Shown here: positions 27,964 through 37,155 of the stretch, in pieces
How positions within the stretch are numbered: the stretch's first letter is position 1
How the letters are laid out: each line of letters opens with the position of its first letter
Source of the DNA: a virus
Reading direction: 5' to 3' (one strand)
IMG/VR virus record: IMGVR_UViG_3300023174_000100
Location: 34,623 to 98,622 of that record
DNA: 64,000 nt
Translations under genes and position numbers: made by a program
The notes under the pieces: model-generated
The model's database searches: none
What the model was told of the DNA's origin: nothing
The model's input: the letters and a program-made list of their open reading frames with translations, nothing else

Positions 27964-28369
27964 ATTAAAGTGGATTTTATCATTAGAAAAAGTTTTCATG
28001 TATTTAGTAGATCCTAATACAAATTCTTTATTATCATCAAAAGAATATGATAATTTCATGGATGCTATAGATGATATTCCTAATGATATATCCAATGTTA
28101 CATTACCTGATGAATGGATAAAAAAAGATGATGAATTCAAATACAAGATAACAGTTTTTGAATGCGGTTATGATTATGAATACTACGTAAAAAGTTTTTA
28201 TAATTTTTTAGGTATAACTTCTACACAAGCTGAGCAATTAGCTACTATATTATATAAAAATAAGAAAGTAGATTTTAAAACAATTGTCGATGCTGATTTA
28301 GCCTACGAGTTATGCGAAGAACTTTTATTAGATAAATTAAATTTTGAATTAATCGTAACTAATATATAA
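27956..28369 (+). CDS. Unknown acidic protein
   Basis: 137 residues from ATG 27956; a second in-frame ATG at 27998 (MYLVDPNTN) is possible. Acidic, no known motif. Its stop overlaps the next ATG by one base. Confidence 0.6.
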   Translation: MYKLKWILSLEKVFMYLVDPNTNSLLSSKEYDNFMDAIDDIPNDISNVTLPDEWIKKDDEFKYKITVFECGYDYEYYVKSFYNFLGITSTQAEQLATILYKNKKVDFKTIVDADLAYELCEELLLDKLNFELIVTNI

Positions 28370-28893
28370 TGGGCCTGTTTCAAAGAAAATCTTTTAATCC
28401 TAGCGGAAGACCTCAAATTAATCTTAGTGAGTCCGAAGTTAGATATGCAATAGAAAACACAAGGTCATCTGCGCAAGCAGCAAAGTTCTTAAGAGTATCT
28501 CCTGCAACATTTAAAAAATATGCATCAATATACAAAAATCCTGAAAATGGATTAACTTGGTACGAGATTTCTAATAATAAAAAAGGTGTAGGTATTGTTA
28601 GATCTCCTAAAGCATCAGATTTTTTTAGTGATTTGAAAGAAGTATTAGAGGGAAAAAAAATATCTCGTAATAAAACTTACTTCAAGAAAAGACTCTTTAT
28701 GTCCGGACTAGTAAAAGAAAAATGCTGTCTTTGTGGATTTGAAGAAAAACGGTTGTCGGATGATACTAGCGCTTTATTACTTGATTATAAAGATGGAAAT
28801 AGCGACAATCAAAAAATAGATAATATAAGAGTTCTATGCTATAACTGTTATTATATAAATGTAGGAAATTTAATAGGACCCAAAAACTTTTAA
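28369..28893 (+). CDS. HTH plus degenerate HNH-like zinc protein
   Basis: 174 residues. Residues 20-50 resemble a helix-turn-helix (EVRYAIENTRSSAQAAKFLRV). The C-terminal CCLCGFEE ... LDYKDGNSDNQKIDN ... VLCYNCY matches the phage HNH fold with two CxxC zinc knuckles, but the catalytic His of the usual DHIDG motif is Tyr-Lys here. It may bind rather than cut DNA. Confidence 0.65.
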   Translation: MGLFQRKSFNPSGRPQINLSESEVRYAIENTRSSAQAAKFLRVSPATFKKYASIYKNPENGLTWYEISNNKKGVGIVRSPKASDFFSDLKEVLEGKKISRNKTYFKKRLFMSGLVKEKCCLCGFEEKRLSDDTSALLLDYKDGNSDNQKIDNIRVLCYNCYYINVGNLIGPKNF

Positions 28894-28895
28894 TT

Positions 28896-29132
28896 ATGAT
28901 TTCATTAGAATGGAGCGAAAGTATTTTATACAATTCAGCTGAAAATACAGAAGATTACAAAACTTATTACAACGAATATTTGTTTAATATTTACTTGAAT
29001 AACAGGAGTGAATTCCCGAGAAAAAGAGAGAAACTAGAAAAATATCTTATCTCCAATAAAATTAATCCAGATTTTTCCGAAGTTCAAGAAAGAATAGATA
29101 AATTTTTAGAAAACTACGAAGTTTTAAAATGA
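28896..29132 (+). CDS. Small charged protein, unknown
   Basis: 78 residues, helical and charged; overlaps the next start by 4 bases. No family recognised. Confidence 0.6.
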   Translation: MISLEWSESILYNSAENTEDYKTYYNEYLFNIYLNNRSEFPRKREKLEKYLISNKINPDFSEVQERIDKFLENYEVLK

Positions 29133-29326
29133 GCGAAAAAAAAGAAAATTTATTAGACCATTTGTATTTAGAACTGGGTCGTTTAGAATATGATATTATA
29201 TATATAACAAGTATTTTAGAAGAGTCTAAAAGAAAAAAAACTGGAGTAGTATCTGCTATACAGGACTATCTTATAAAAAATACAGAAAATTTAAAAACAG
29301 AAGAAAATGAAACAGATTTGGGTTAA
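29129..29326 (+). CDS. Small coiled-coil protein, unknown
   Basis: 65 residues, largely one long helix (LDHLYLELGRLEYDIIYITSILEESKRK). Overlaps its neighbours on both sides, so part of the same operon. Confidence 0.55.
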   Translation: MSEKKENLLDHLYLELGRLEYDIIYITSILEESKRKKTGVVSAIQDYLIKNTENLKTEENETDLG

Positions 29327-29513
29327 AAGACAGGATGTAGAAAAAGTAAATAATGACATTACTGTAACAGATTGCATATTAGAAAAAGACTTTATTGTTT
29401 TATCTGAAGAAAGTAGTTCAGATTGGATTGCCGTATATGTTACCGAAGAATATATTGATAGAATTAAAAAAACATTTACATTAACAGAAAATAAAAAAGT
29501 AATACTAGGATAA
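29307..29513 (+). CDS. Small protein, unknown
   Basis: 68 residues, beta-rich, overlapping the previous gene by 20 bases. It precedes the oxygenase gene by one base. No family recognised. Confidence 0.5.
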   Translation: MKQIWVKRQDVEKVNNDITVTDCILEKDFIVLSEESSSDWIAVYVTEEYIDRIKKTFTLTENKKVILG

Positions 29514-29514
29514 T

Positions 29515-30102
29515 ATGGCAATAGGTTTCAAACAATTTGTTCCAAACTTAACAAATTATTATACATTTTCTTCTGGATTCACTGATCTAGAATTAGAATC
29601 AGTAGAGAACATAGCTTCAAAAGTAGCTTCTCAAAATGCATCCGTACTAGGATCTCCGGAAGATATTACAGAATATAGAAGAAGTACTATAAAATGGCTT
29701 CCTATAACCGATGAAAGCAATTGGTTGTATGAGAAGCTATTTAAATTTGCTGATGAGGCAAATAATATTATGTGGAACTTTAACATAGGAGACAGTGTAG
29801 AAAATATACAATACACTATATACGATAGCGCTGATTCAGGAATGTACGATTGGCATATAGATTGCGGAGGAGTACCTCCTGTTTGTTTTAGAAAAATATC
29901 AATTGTAGTTCAATTAACAGGACCAGAAGATTATTCCGGAGGAGACTTAGTTTTAAAATACGGAAAACATGATACAATCATACCAAAAAATAAAGGACGG
30001 GTTGTAATCTTCCCATCCTTTATGTTACATCGCGTTACTCCTATTGAATTTGGTACTAGAAAGTCTTTGGTTCTTTGGTTAGGAGGATTGCCTTATAGGT
30101 AA
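29515..30102 (+). CDS. 2-oxoglutarate/Fe(II)-dependent oxygenase
   Basis: 195 residues of the PKHD/prolyl-4-hydroxylase-like fold. Iron ligands H114 and D116 (WHIDCGG) and H172 (FMLHRVTP), with 2-oxoglutarate-binding R182 (GTRKSLVLW). ISIVVQLTGPEDYSGGDLVL is the typical core strand. It would hydroxylate an amino acid, nucleotide or small molecule; substrate unknown. It ends the plus-strand operon and converges with the minus-strand protease, the two stops being adjacent. Confidence 0.88.
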   Translation: MAIGFKQFVPNLTNYYTFSSGFTDLELESVENIASKVASQNASVLGSPEDITEYRRSTIKWLPITDESNWLYEKLFKFADEANNIMWNFNIGDSVENIQYTIYDSADSGMYDWHIDCGGVPPVCFRKISIVVQLTGPEDYSGGDLVLKYGKHDTIIPKNKGRVVIFPSFMLHRVTPIEFGTRKSLVLWLGGLPYR

Positions 30103-31635
30103 TTATTTGATAGTATAAATTATTTTATTTCCTTTTTCATCTACAGCTTGAATTGTTTCTATATTAACTTTTAAATTTTGTAGTGATAAAGATATAAAAG
30201 CAAGAACATCATGAACATCCGAACCATTGTTAACAAAAACACAATGATTATTAAAGAATGAATCTAGATATTCTTTATAATAATTCAATGCTACATCATA
30301 ATTTAACATGCTTTTAACTTTAAAAAATACTTTGTTTATATATATTTTTTTATAAATTCTAGGATTATTTAATTTATCTTTTTCCGGAAGAGACAATTTG
30401 TTAATATTATATAATAATGCGTTTATTTTTTTATCATTCCAAGGATGCTGCACTTTCCATAATAACGATTGTGTAGCATCTATTTCTATGGTAAGATTTC
30501 TAAATGAAGTCCTAGCTTCCGGACTAGGAATTACTGGCTCCTCAGCTTCTACAGGAGGTTTAACTGGTTCTGGTATGATAGTTTTCTTAGATAGCATTTT
30601 ATCTAGCATAGGATAACCGAAACCGTACTCAATATCTTTGCCCTCAACTCCCCCATCAGTGCTATTGGTTGCTAAGAAGGAAATTAAATCTGCTTGAGTT
30701 TTTATTTCTGGATACCACTTAAGAACATGTCCCATGGCAGCGGTTCCGTGTGGAGTAGCCATGCTTGTACCATCCCAAGAAACATAACTATTAGGGTCTT
30801 TAAAGGTAGACCAGATAGAAACACCTGGAGCTATTGCCTCTAATTCATTTCCATATTGAGAAAAATTAGCTCTTCTACCTGATTGATCACAAGCCGCCCA
30901 AGAAATTACTTCCTTATGAGCAGCAGGCCAACCTACCACTCCGCTACCGTCGTTACCGGCAGCAGCATTTACAAAGGCTCCTCTAGCAATAACTTGCTCA
31001 ATTGCTCTTGATATTGCCGGAGTTTCGCTCCCGCCTCCCCAAGAGAAATTGTAAACAAGCAAATAACCTAGTTTTTTATACTCCGTTTCCCATACATTAG
31101 CCGCATGTAAAATTGCGTTTACTAGCCAATCGGATGCGCCAGAACCATTGGAATTTAATCCCTTTTGTGCCATAATAAGATCTTCGGTAGGTACGTCTTT
31201 AACATAGGCAAGACCAAGCGGGAATCCATTAGGATGTTTCCCCATAATAGTACCTGAAACGTGGTGACCATGTCCATGACCATCGATTCCGGTTTTATCC
31301 GTAGTGTGATCCAAGCAAAACTTTTTTGGAACAAATTGATTGCCCGATAATAAATCATTGTGATTTGGATACGCCATGGTATCGACAACACAATACAATA
31401 TTTTACGAGAAGGTTTCTCACCCTTTTTTATTTTTTCAGCAATAAAATCAGTTTTCAAAAACGAATATCCCCAGTTACCATTTGATAATATACTAGATTG
31501 TAATGTTGCGTAAATAGGAGTAGGCGGTGGCGGAAGGATAATATCATGGTTTTCTCCTAAAGCATTAAAATACTTGGCTAATAGATCAAAATTAACTCTT
31601 TGTGCGAATTGTAAATCAGATACGGAAAATTTCAT
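30103..31635 (-). CDS. Subtilisin-like serine protease (S8) with extra C-terminal domain
   Basis: 510 residues. The catalytic triad is complete: D85 (CVVDTM), H122 (GHGHHVSG) and S291 (DGTSMATPHG), with oxyanion N228 (AAAGNDGSG). There is no signal peptide, so the enzyme is probably made in the host cytoplasm or packaged. Residues 370-510 form a separate domain after a Pro-rich linker (EPVKPPVEAEEP). Possible roles are cleaving host proteins or maturing phage proteins. Overlaps the upstream small gene by 4 bases. Confidence 0.92.
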   Translation of the reverse strand: MKFSVSDLQFAQRVNFDLLAKYFNALGENHDIILPPPPTPIYATLQSSILSNGNWGYSFLKTDFIAEKIKKGEKPSRKILYCVVDTMAYPNHNDLLSGNQFVPKKFCLDHTTDKTGIDGHGHGHHVSGTIMGKHPNGFPLGLAYVKDVPTEDLIMAQKGLNSNGSGASDWLVNAILHAANVWETEYKKLGYLLVYNFSWGGGSETPAISRAIEQVIARGAFVNAAAGNDGSGVVGWPAAHKEVISWAACDQSGRRANFSQYGNELEAIAPGVSIWSTFKDPNSYVSWDGTSMATPHGTAAMGHVLKWYPEIKTQADLISFLATNSTDGGVEGKDIEYGFGYPMLDKMLSKKTIIPEPVKPPVEAEEPVIPSPEARTSFRNLTIEIDATQSLLWKVQHPWNDKKINALLYNINKLSLPEKDKLNNPRIYKKIYINKVFFKVKSMLNYDVALNYYKEYLDSFFNNHCVFVNNGSDVHDVLAFISLSLQNLKVNIETIQAVDEKGNKIIYTIK

Positions 31636-31931
31636 AATAATTTTTTTACTTGAGCAATTTTTTTGAGGGCCATATAATTACCAATTAATTTTGATAAACT
31701 AAATAAAACAAGTTTAACTAATTCAAACCAGTTAATTATTTCCTCACCCTCATCATTAAATAAAACATTTCCTTGTTTGTCTGTTTTGAAAATTGTTTTA
31801 TCCATGTTCCTAAAGAAAATTTTCAGAATTTCTCTGAACATATCCTTATCTTCAAGTTTATTTACACCTAAATCTAGCATTTCATACTCAGCTAGAGATT
31901 CCTTCATTTGTTCAATTACTTTTTGGTTCAT
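31632..31931 (-). CDS. Small protein with C-terminal hydrophobic helix, unknown
   Basis: 99 residues. The last 35 residues (WFELVKLVLFSLSKLIGNYMALKK) form an amphipathic or membrane-leaning helix. It sits between the glucosaminidase and the protease. Could be a lysis accessory or protease partner; not recognised. Confidence 0.6.
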   Translation of the reverse strand: MNQKVIEQMKESLAEYEMLDLGVNKLEDKDMFREILKIFFRNMDKTIFKTDKQGNVLFNDEGEEIINWFELVKLVLFSLSKLIGNYMALKKIAQVKKLL

Positions 31932-31965
31932 ATCTTCATTTTTAAATAAATAGTATAGGGCAAAA

Positions 31966-32883
31966 TTATTTTAATCTTTTAGGAAAATATAATTTTTTAA
32001 AATCCCAATATTCTTTCATATACTCAGCTCTAATTTCATAATCAGGACTTGTATGATATCCGGACTTCATCATACATTTACATAAGTTTCTGTAAATTTG
32101 CATTTGAGGAAGACTATAATCTGTTTTTTTACACTTCTCATATCTATTAGCATTAAAAACGGATGCCCATACTTTAAGACCTTCTTCGGTATTTTTAGCG
32201 GAGAAGAATTTTTGTTTTACAGTTCTTCTACGGCCTTTAATGTACTCAACTGTTTTTAAATTAATCCAGTTATGATTACCCAATTTCTTCACTCCTCCAG
32301 GATTGCCGTATAACCTCCATAAATCTGTTTCTACCCCTGCTGAAGTAGCTTCTAATATAAAGTACGCATAAATAAATGATACAGGAAAATCTGTCATATG
32401 ATGTACGGCATATAGAAGAGAGTCATAATTATAAAGTAAGTTTATTCTACGTAAAGTCGTTAGACTAAGTCCATTTAGATTTCTAAATCCTTTATTCTGT
32501 AAATACTCTATAGCCTCAGTATGAGTATATTCTTTAAAATCGTGACCATGAGATCTAGATGAAAATGTTGTAAAAGGAATAGTAAAAGGAACGGATTTGT
32601 TAGGTTTAACCGCAACTCCGTCCTTTACCATATTTACTTTATTTTCTATATACACCGTATCTTTAATTATCTTGTAAGACGATTTTTCTACATACACGGT
32701 ATCATATACATATTTCACAACATATTCAATAGAACCCCCGGAAAATATTTCATGTTTATCATAACTAGGAAAAGAATTATGGCTTGATAAAGACCCTAAA
32801 AGAAAGGATATAACAATAGCCAAACCTAGATATATCGGCAATTTTTTATTTTCCCTCACATAGGTTTCCATTTTTTCTCCCAT
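31966..32883 (-). CDS. Membrane-anchored glucosaminidase-type endolysin
   Basis: 305 residues. A single hydrophobic segment at about residues 13-31 (KLPIYLGLAIVISFLLGSL) acts as a signal anchor. The C-terminal region from residue 120 contains FPVSFIYAYFILEATSAGVETDLWRLYGNPGGVKK, matching the N-acetylglucosaminidase fold with a probable catalytic Glu in ILEAT, and VWASVFNANRYEKC. It would cut peptidoglycan glycan chains; the anchor suggests SAR-type or spanning control of lysis (inference). Confidence 0.8.
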   Translation of the reverse strand: MGEKMETYVRENKKLPIYLGLAIVISFLLGSLSSHNSFPSYDKHEIFSGGSIEYVVKYVYDTVYVEKSSYKIIKDTVYIENKVNMVKDGVAVKPNKSVPFTIPFTTFSSRSHGHDFKEYTHTEAIEYLQNKGFRNLNGLSLTTLRRINLLYNYDSLLYAVHHMTDFPVSFIYAYFILEATSAGVETDLWRLYGNPGGVKKLGNHNWINLKTVEYIKGRRRTVKQKFFSAKNTEEGLKVWASVFNANRYEKCKKTDYSLPQMQIYRNLCKCMMKSGYHTSPDYEIRAEYMKEYWDFKKLYFPKRLK

Positions 32884-32885
32884 TT

Positions 32886-33416
32886 TTACACTCTTTCAAT
32901 TCCCGGAGAATCGATGTGAGACATATCGGCTTCTTCATAAGACATAGGTTTCAACATTTTACCATCAGAGGTTCTAGATAAATAAAAATAATCTTCCCCC
33001 TCAAAATTTACAGATTTAACATCTACAGTTTCTCCTCCTTCAATCATTTGATACTTTTTTCTTACTGCTAAAACTTGAGATTCCGCCATAGTTTTTGAAG
33101 GTAAAAACTTAGAAAAATTACTTTCATTTACTCTCTGCAAAGATTCAACAACAGGTATATTCATTATCTCTAATATACCTACTAATGTGTAAATAATATC
33201 TATAGACTCTTTAGCAATATTTCTGCGGTCTAATATATCAAAATCTACATTATCTTGTAAATCGCTTTCATCAAGTACAACAAATTCATCTATAAATTCT
33301 GCGACTTCGTCCATAAACAAAGATAAAGCATTTTGTACATGTTCCACAGATTTTTCTTCATGTCGACCTAACATTTTTTGAAATTTAACAACTTGTTCTA
33401 AAGAGTCCTTTTTCAT
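32886..33416 (-). CDS. MazG-like NTP pyrophosphohydrolase
   Basis: About 176 residues from ATG 33416; a GTG at 33461 would add 15 residues but the ATG fits better. Helical all-alpha NTPase pattern: FMDEVAEFIDEF followed by NIAKESIDIIYTLVGILEIMNI gives the ExxE and ExxD metal-binding pairs. These enzymes hydrolyse nucleotide triphosphates such as modified dNTPs or (p)ppGpp. A C-terminal 50-residue extension is extra. Confidence 0.7.
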   Translation of the reverse strand: MKKDSLEQVVKFQKMLGRHEEKSVEHVQNALSLFMDEVAEFIDEFVVLDESDLQDNVDFDILDRRNIAKESIDIIYTLVGILEIMNIPVVESLQRVNESNFSKFLPSKTMAESQVLAVRKKYQMIEGGETVDVKSVNFEGEDYFYLSRTSDGKMLKPMSYEEADMSHIDSPGIERV

Positions 33417-33525
33417 TTTTAAAGATTTTGTTTTGTTATAAAAAATTTTTAGTATGCTCACATATTACGTGTGAGTTATGTTATAAAATATTACTTTGTT
33501 TGAGAGGAAATCGAAAAAGAATTAG

Positions 33526-33597
33526 TAGCGGGAGCTGGAGTCGAACTAGCAGTATAGGATCATGAGTCCTATGTGTTAACCATTACACTATCCCGCT
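33526..33597 (-). tRNA. tRNA with CAU anticodon (Met, or Ile2)
   Basis: On the minus strand: acceptor AGCGGGA/TCCCGCT (7 bp), D arm GTGT...ACAC, anticodon stem TAGGA/TCCTA with loop CTCATGA (anticodon CAT), T arm with loop TTCGACT and one A-C mismatch in its stem. No CCA is encoded. CAU could be elongator Met or lysidine-modified Ile2; sequence alone does not decide. Confidence 0.93.
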
Positions 33598-33740
33598 TTT
33601 TTATTTATTACAGTAGTATATATAATACTTTCTTGTAAAAGTATTTTTACCTTAAAAACTTTTCCCGAAGATAAAAGGTTTTCTTTCGCGTTATTTTCTT
33701 TATTCATCGTAATATTTCAACAAATATAAGAAAAAAAAGT

Positions 33741-34097
33741 TTACCGCGCAAGTTTTTTTCTCTTTATCCAAGATTTTATTTCTTTTCTTACACTTAACTT
33801 AAAGAAATCAAAGTACACAAAAGTTTTATCTCTGATGTAAAAATTGCCATTCCATAAAGAATAACAATAGATAAAATCGTATTCTGTTATAATTCTGTTG
33901 TCTCTATCTATGTATAAATTGCTCATTAACTCGTATATAAAACTTTCTTTATTTTTCATGACTTTTCCTCCATAGGTATATACACCGTCTCGGTAAACTC
34001 CCCAGGGCCCGTAGTTAATTGATATAGAATCTTTATACTCTTGACTAAGGAGTAAAGTACTAGCTAACAATAGCAGTATAGTCAAATAAATTTTCAT
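33741..34097 (-). CDS. Small secreted protein, unknown
   Basis: About 118 residues from ATG 34097, where a signal peptide begins (MKIYLTILLLLASTLLLSQ). In-frame upstream Met codons exist but would spoil the signal. The mature part is rich in Tyr/Trp with no known domain. Next to other envelope and lysis genes. Confidence 0.65.
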   Translation of the reverse strand: MKIYLTILLLLASTLLLSQEYKDSISINYGPWGVYRDGVYTYGGKVMKNKESFIYELMSNLYIDRDNRIITEYDFIYCYSLWNGNFYIRDKTFVYFDFFKLSVRKEIKSWIKRKKLAR

Positions 34098-34160
34098 TAG
34101 TTTATTTTTTAGCATAAATATGTACTTATAGTACAATTACAAGCATTTTTTTAAACTATT

Positions 34161-34421
34161 CTACATTTTTTTATTATTCATATACTTCATGCTAATAAAT
34201 TTTCCACTAAAGCTACCCAAGATATAGGATGCTATCATGTATAAATTTCCTTGTATTAAAGCATCAATAGAAAAATATAATGATGCTAAAGATATTACGT
34301 TTATCATAATGGTATTTATCAAAGATTTAGTAATTTGATTATTATATGTATATCTTATTTCTAATGTCTTTAAAATGTTAAAAAATACTTGAAATGTAAA
34401 AAGAAGTATACAGTCAAACAT
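34161..34421 (-). CDS. Small integral membrane protein
   Basis: 86 residues with two or three hydrophobic segments (FDCILLFTFQVFFNILKTL, INVISLASLYFSIDAL, LYMIASYILGSFSGKF). Resembles small multi-pass phage membrane proteins (DUF5698-like in outline). Holin function is possible but unproven. Lies 2 bases before the metalloprotease start in the same direction of transcription. Confidence 0.65.
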   Translation of the reverse strand: MFDCILLFTFQVFFNILKTLEIRYTYNNQITKSLINTIMINVISLASLYFSIDALIQGNLYMIASYILGSFSGKFISMKYMNNKKM

Positions 34422-34423
34422 TA

Positions 34424-36295
34424 TTATTTAATTGTATTGTTTGATATAAAAATTTTCTTATAGTATTTATTATTTCCTAATAAAATATAAATTCCTGTTG
34501 CTAATTTTCTTTGTTTATCATTTAAGTCATTAATACTATTACCGGATCCCACTAAAACACCGTTAAGATTATATAGTTTCCATTCGCTAAATAAATCTGT
34601 AAATAGCATGTCATTAAAATTCAAAAACATGTTCCATCTATCAATTTGCATTTCATCATTCATCCAATCATTGTACATTATATTATCTTTGGACAGAGGT
34701 AAAAGATTTTGATTTATTTTTTTTACAGTTTGATTATTAAGACATAATTTTATTGAATCATTTGTTCTGTATACATTAGATATTTCATAAATAACAATAG
34801 AATCATGATGTATAGAAAAGTTTATTTTATTCACAAAAGGAGGCTTAGCCATATGTCTTATAGTCAAAGTAAAACAGGAGTCTTTTAAAATACAAACCGA
34901 AGTATCTTGTGTTAACCTCTTTTGATTTGGATTATACTCTAATACTATTTTATTGTTTTGTTTTATAGAATAGTAAAAATCCTCAAAAAATTTATTCGCA
35001 GAAATTTTTATATTTATCTTTGTGTAAGAAGAATCTTTACCCGGACATTCTTTACTTTCAGGCAAATATTTTTCTAGACAATTAGCGAAAGATACTTTTT
35101 GGCGTATTAAATTTCCGGGCTGCAATCCAAAGCCCCATTTATAATCTACTCCTACATTTAGATTTAAGTGACAGTAAGACATTATAGTCCCTTTTGTGTA
35201 TGGGGTAATTTCAGGAGTTTTGCAGGGAACAGGACCGGTAGGCTCTATAAACCAACAACCATCAAGCGCAGTATTATTTCCATTCCAAGAACATGATTGT
35301 GTGTGCGGAGAACCTATGTTATGCCCAATTTCATGTGTCATTACGTGAGAGTTCCAAGAATAATTCGGATAAGGTAAGGTATTCTCCGTTAATCCAGAAT
35401 AACTAGTTCTATAAAAAGGATCATCACATAATGAATTCAACCACGCAACACCAAAAGATCCTTCAAGAGATACTAATTTTCCAAAGGTTTCTGTCAAAGG
35501 TTGTTTTCTCATTTGATAACCAAAACTAAATAACATCTCATAACTATTATAAGTATACCCACTAGGAGTATCCCATATTTTTAACCTGTTTATTTTTATG
35601 TTTATTTTTTCATTCTTGTACAGTATAAAAGTTTGCGCAAATACATTCTCTATAAAACTAATTACTTTTTTAGCACTACCTAGCTTAGTATACATGCCAT
35701 AATCAGCTTCAATATACATGGTTATTAATTTATCTACAGGAGTACCTACCTTTTTATTTACTTCATTCGTAATTACACTCCCCTCCCTATCTAACATAAC
35801 ACACTTAAAATTTGTAGTATCTTTGTAATTTTCTTGATTCCACGTTCCGTAAAGCAATCCATCTACAGAAGAAAAAATCCATCCTTGGCCATCACCCATA
35901 ATATGAGAGTAGAAAACGTCTTTATCTATAACAACACTAGCAAATCCTCCATCATCTCCTCGCACTTTTCCATAGTAAACTAAACAAGTAGGTTTATGGG
36001 ATTTTCCAGAACTTGTATATATACTCGCGCTATCCGTAAATAAATCAATTCTCTCCAAATCTATAATCTCTTTTCTTTTTGGAGTAGGTAAAATAATGGA
36101 AACACTATCAGGCTTCGACTCAAAAATATAATCTACCTGGCTTTTGTTTATCATCATATATTTTACATGTTGTACCTCTTCTTCAATTAACGAAAAAAAT
36201 TCATCTTTGAAAAATATAGATACCGGATTTTCTTTTTGTGCATGTAGCGAAAAAAAGAAAAAAAACAAAGAAATAATACTAAATACTTTTTTCAT
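34424..36295 (-). CDS. Secreted zinc metalloprotease with T9SS C-terminal sorting domain
   Basis: 623 residues. N-terminal signal peptide (MKKVFSIISLFFFFFSLHAQ). The metzincin zinc site HEIGHNIGSPH is at residues 321-331, followed by a Met-turn (GTIMSYCH), as in reprolysin-like M12B/M43 proteases. The last 80 residues (LYNLNGVLVGSG, LATGIYILLGNNKYYKKIFI) match the type A sorting domain of Bacteroidota type IX secretion. The enzyme should therefore be exported to the periplasm by Sec and then carried across the outer membrane by the host T9SS. Known for host exoproteases; very unusual on a phage. Confidence 0.88.
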   Translation of the reverse strand: MKKVFSIISLFFFFFSLHAQKENPVSIFFKDEFFSLIEEEVQHVKYMMINKSQVDYIFESKPDSVSIILPTPKRKEIIDLERIDLFTDSASIYTSSGKSHKPTCLVYYGKVRGDDGGFASVVIDKDVFYSHIMGDGQGWIFSSVDGLLYGTWNQENYKDTTNFKCVMLDREGSVITNEVNKKVGTPVDKLITMYIEADYGMYTKLGSAKKVISFIENVFAQTFILYKNEKINIKINRLKIWDTPSGYTYNSYEMLFSFGYQMRKQPLTETFGKLVSLEGSFGVAWLNSLCDDPFYRTSYSGLTENTLPYPNYSWNSHVMTHEIGHNIGSPHTQSCSWNGNNTALDGCWFIEPTGPVPCKTPEITPYTKGTIMSYCHLNLNVGVDYKWGFGLQPGNLIRQKVSFANCLEKYLPESKECPGKDSSYTKINIKISANKFFEDFYYSIKQNNKIVLEYNPNQKRLTQDTSVCILKDSCFTLTIRHMAKPPFVNKINFSIHHDSIVIYEISNVYRTNDSIKLCLNNQTVKKINQNLLPLSKDNIMYNDWMNDEMQIDRWNMFLNFNDMLFTDLFSEWKLYNLNGVLVGSGNSINDLNDKQRKLATGIYILLGNNKYYKKIFISNNTIK

Positions 36296-36297
36296 TT

Positions 36298-36861
36298 TTA
36301 ACTTGGGTTTAGTTTGTAATTTTCATATAATTTTTCTAAATCCTGCATGTTAATATCACTCTTCGGCCGGGCCTGGATTAATGTACCAGTTTGCTTTATA
36401 ATCTCAATATAAGGAAGGATATCGTGGTAGTGAGCCCGATTAGTAAAGTCGTGTATTAAAATTGATTGTACGCGATTTATGACAGCTTTACAGGCACATG
36501 CTACACGAAATCTACCGTCAACTAATACAACATCAATGTTTTTGTAGTTGTCAATAGCAGAAGAATACAAAGGAAAGTTGTTTTGCTTGGTATTATTTAT
36601 CGGCCTACCCATATCTCCAGCATTAATATCAATAGCCAGGAAAGTTATATCTGGGTGGACCTTTACTTGCTCATACTGCTTAATCTCATCTATCCACATT
36701 TTTTGAGACTCTACGGAAACAATCTTCTTTGCCCCTAACTCACACGCCCGAAAAGTACTCCCCCCGCATCCAAATTCAAAATAAAAACCGCAATTCCTCA
36801 CTACATCCTCAAACATCTTTATCTCATCTTCCTTCATTAACATTTTCGGAGTCTTCTTCAT
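36298..36861 (-). CDS. Class I methyltransferase-like protein
   Basis: 187 residues. CGFYFEFGCGGSTFRACEL is motif I, KIVSVESQKMW motif II and IDVVLVDGRFRVACACKAV motif IV. Resembles small SAM-dependent methyltransferases found near sugar genes. It lies 2 bases upstream of the metalloprotease in the same direction and is the first gene of the minus-strand block. Confidence 0.7.
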   Translation of the reverse strand: MKKTPKMLMKEDEIKMFEDVVRNCGFYFEFGCGGSTFRACELGAKKIVSVESQKMWIDEIKQYEQVKVHPDITFLAIDINAGDMGRPINNTKQNNFPLYSSAIDNYKNIDVVLVDGRFRVACACKAVINRVQSILIHDFTNRAHYHDILPYIEIIKQTGTLIQARPKSDINMQDLEKLYENYKLNPS

Positions 36862-36869
36862 ATCATTAT

Positions 36870-37155
36870 TTTTTCATGTTGCTTCTCTCATATAAGTACA
36901 TTTAGAGACATCACTTTTTTCATTTCATTTCATTTTACATATTATCATCATTTCATTTTATACATTTTCTCTACATTTACTTATCATTGTTTTTAAAGTT
37001 ATATTTCATGCTTTCTTAAATGTTATTTTTCATCCTTTTTTCATTTAATATTTCATGTTATTTTAAATCTTATTTTCATTTTGAGTTCATGTTATTTTTA
37101 ATTTCTATTTCATGTATCTTGTCATTTTTATTTGATGTATGTCTCATGTTATATG
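36870..37155. repeat. Low-complexity TTTCATGTTATTTT-like array
   Basis: About 285 bases made of degenerate repeats of TTTCAT, TTTCATGTTATTTT and similar words, in the divergent region between minus- and plus-strand blocks. A 94-residue frame at 37020-37304 runs through it but has low-complexity Phe/Leu composition and is not considered real. Confidence 0.6.

Noticed and set aside
30103-30616. ORFs opposite the subtilisin gene on the plus strand
   Set aside because: Shadow frames of a gene with full catalytic motifs on the minus strand; no leader or promoter.
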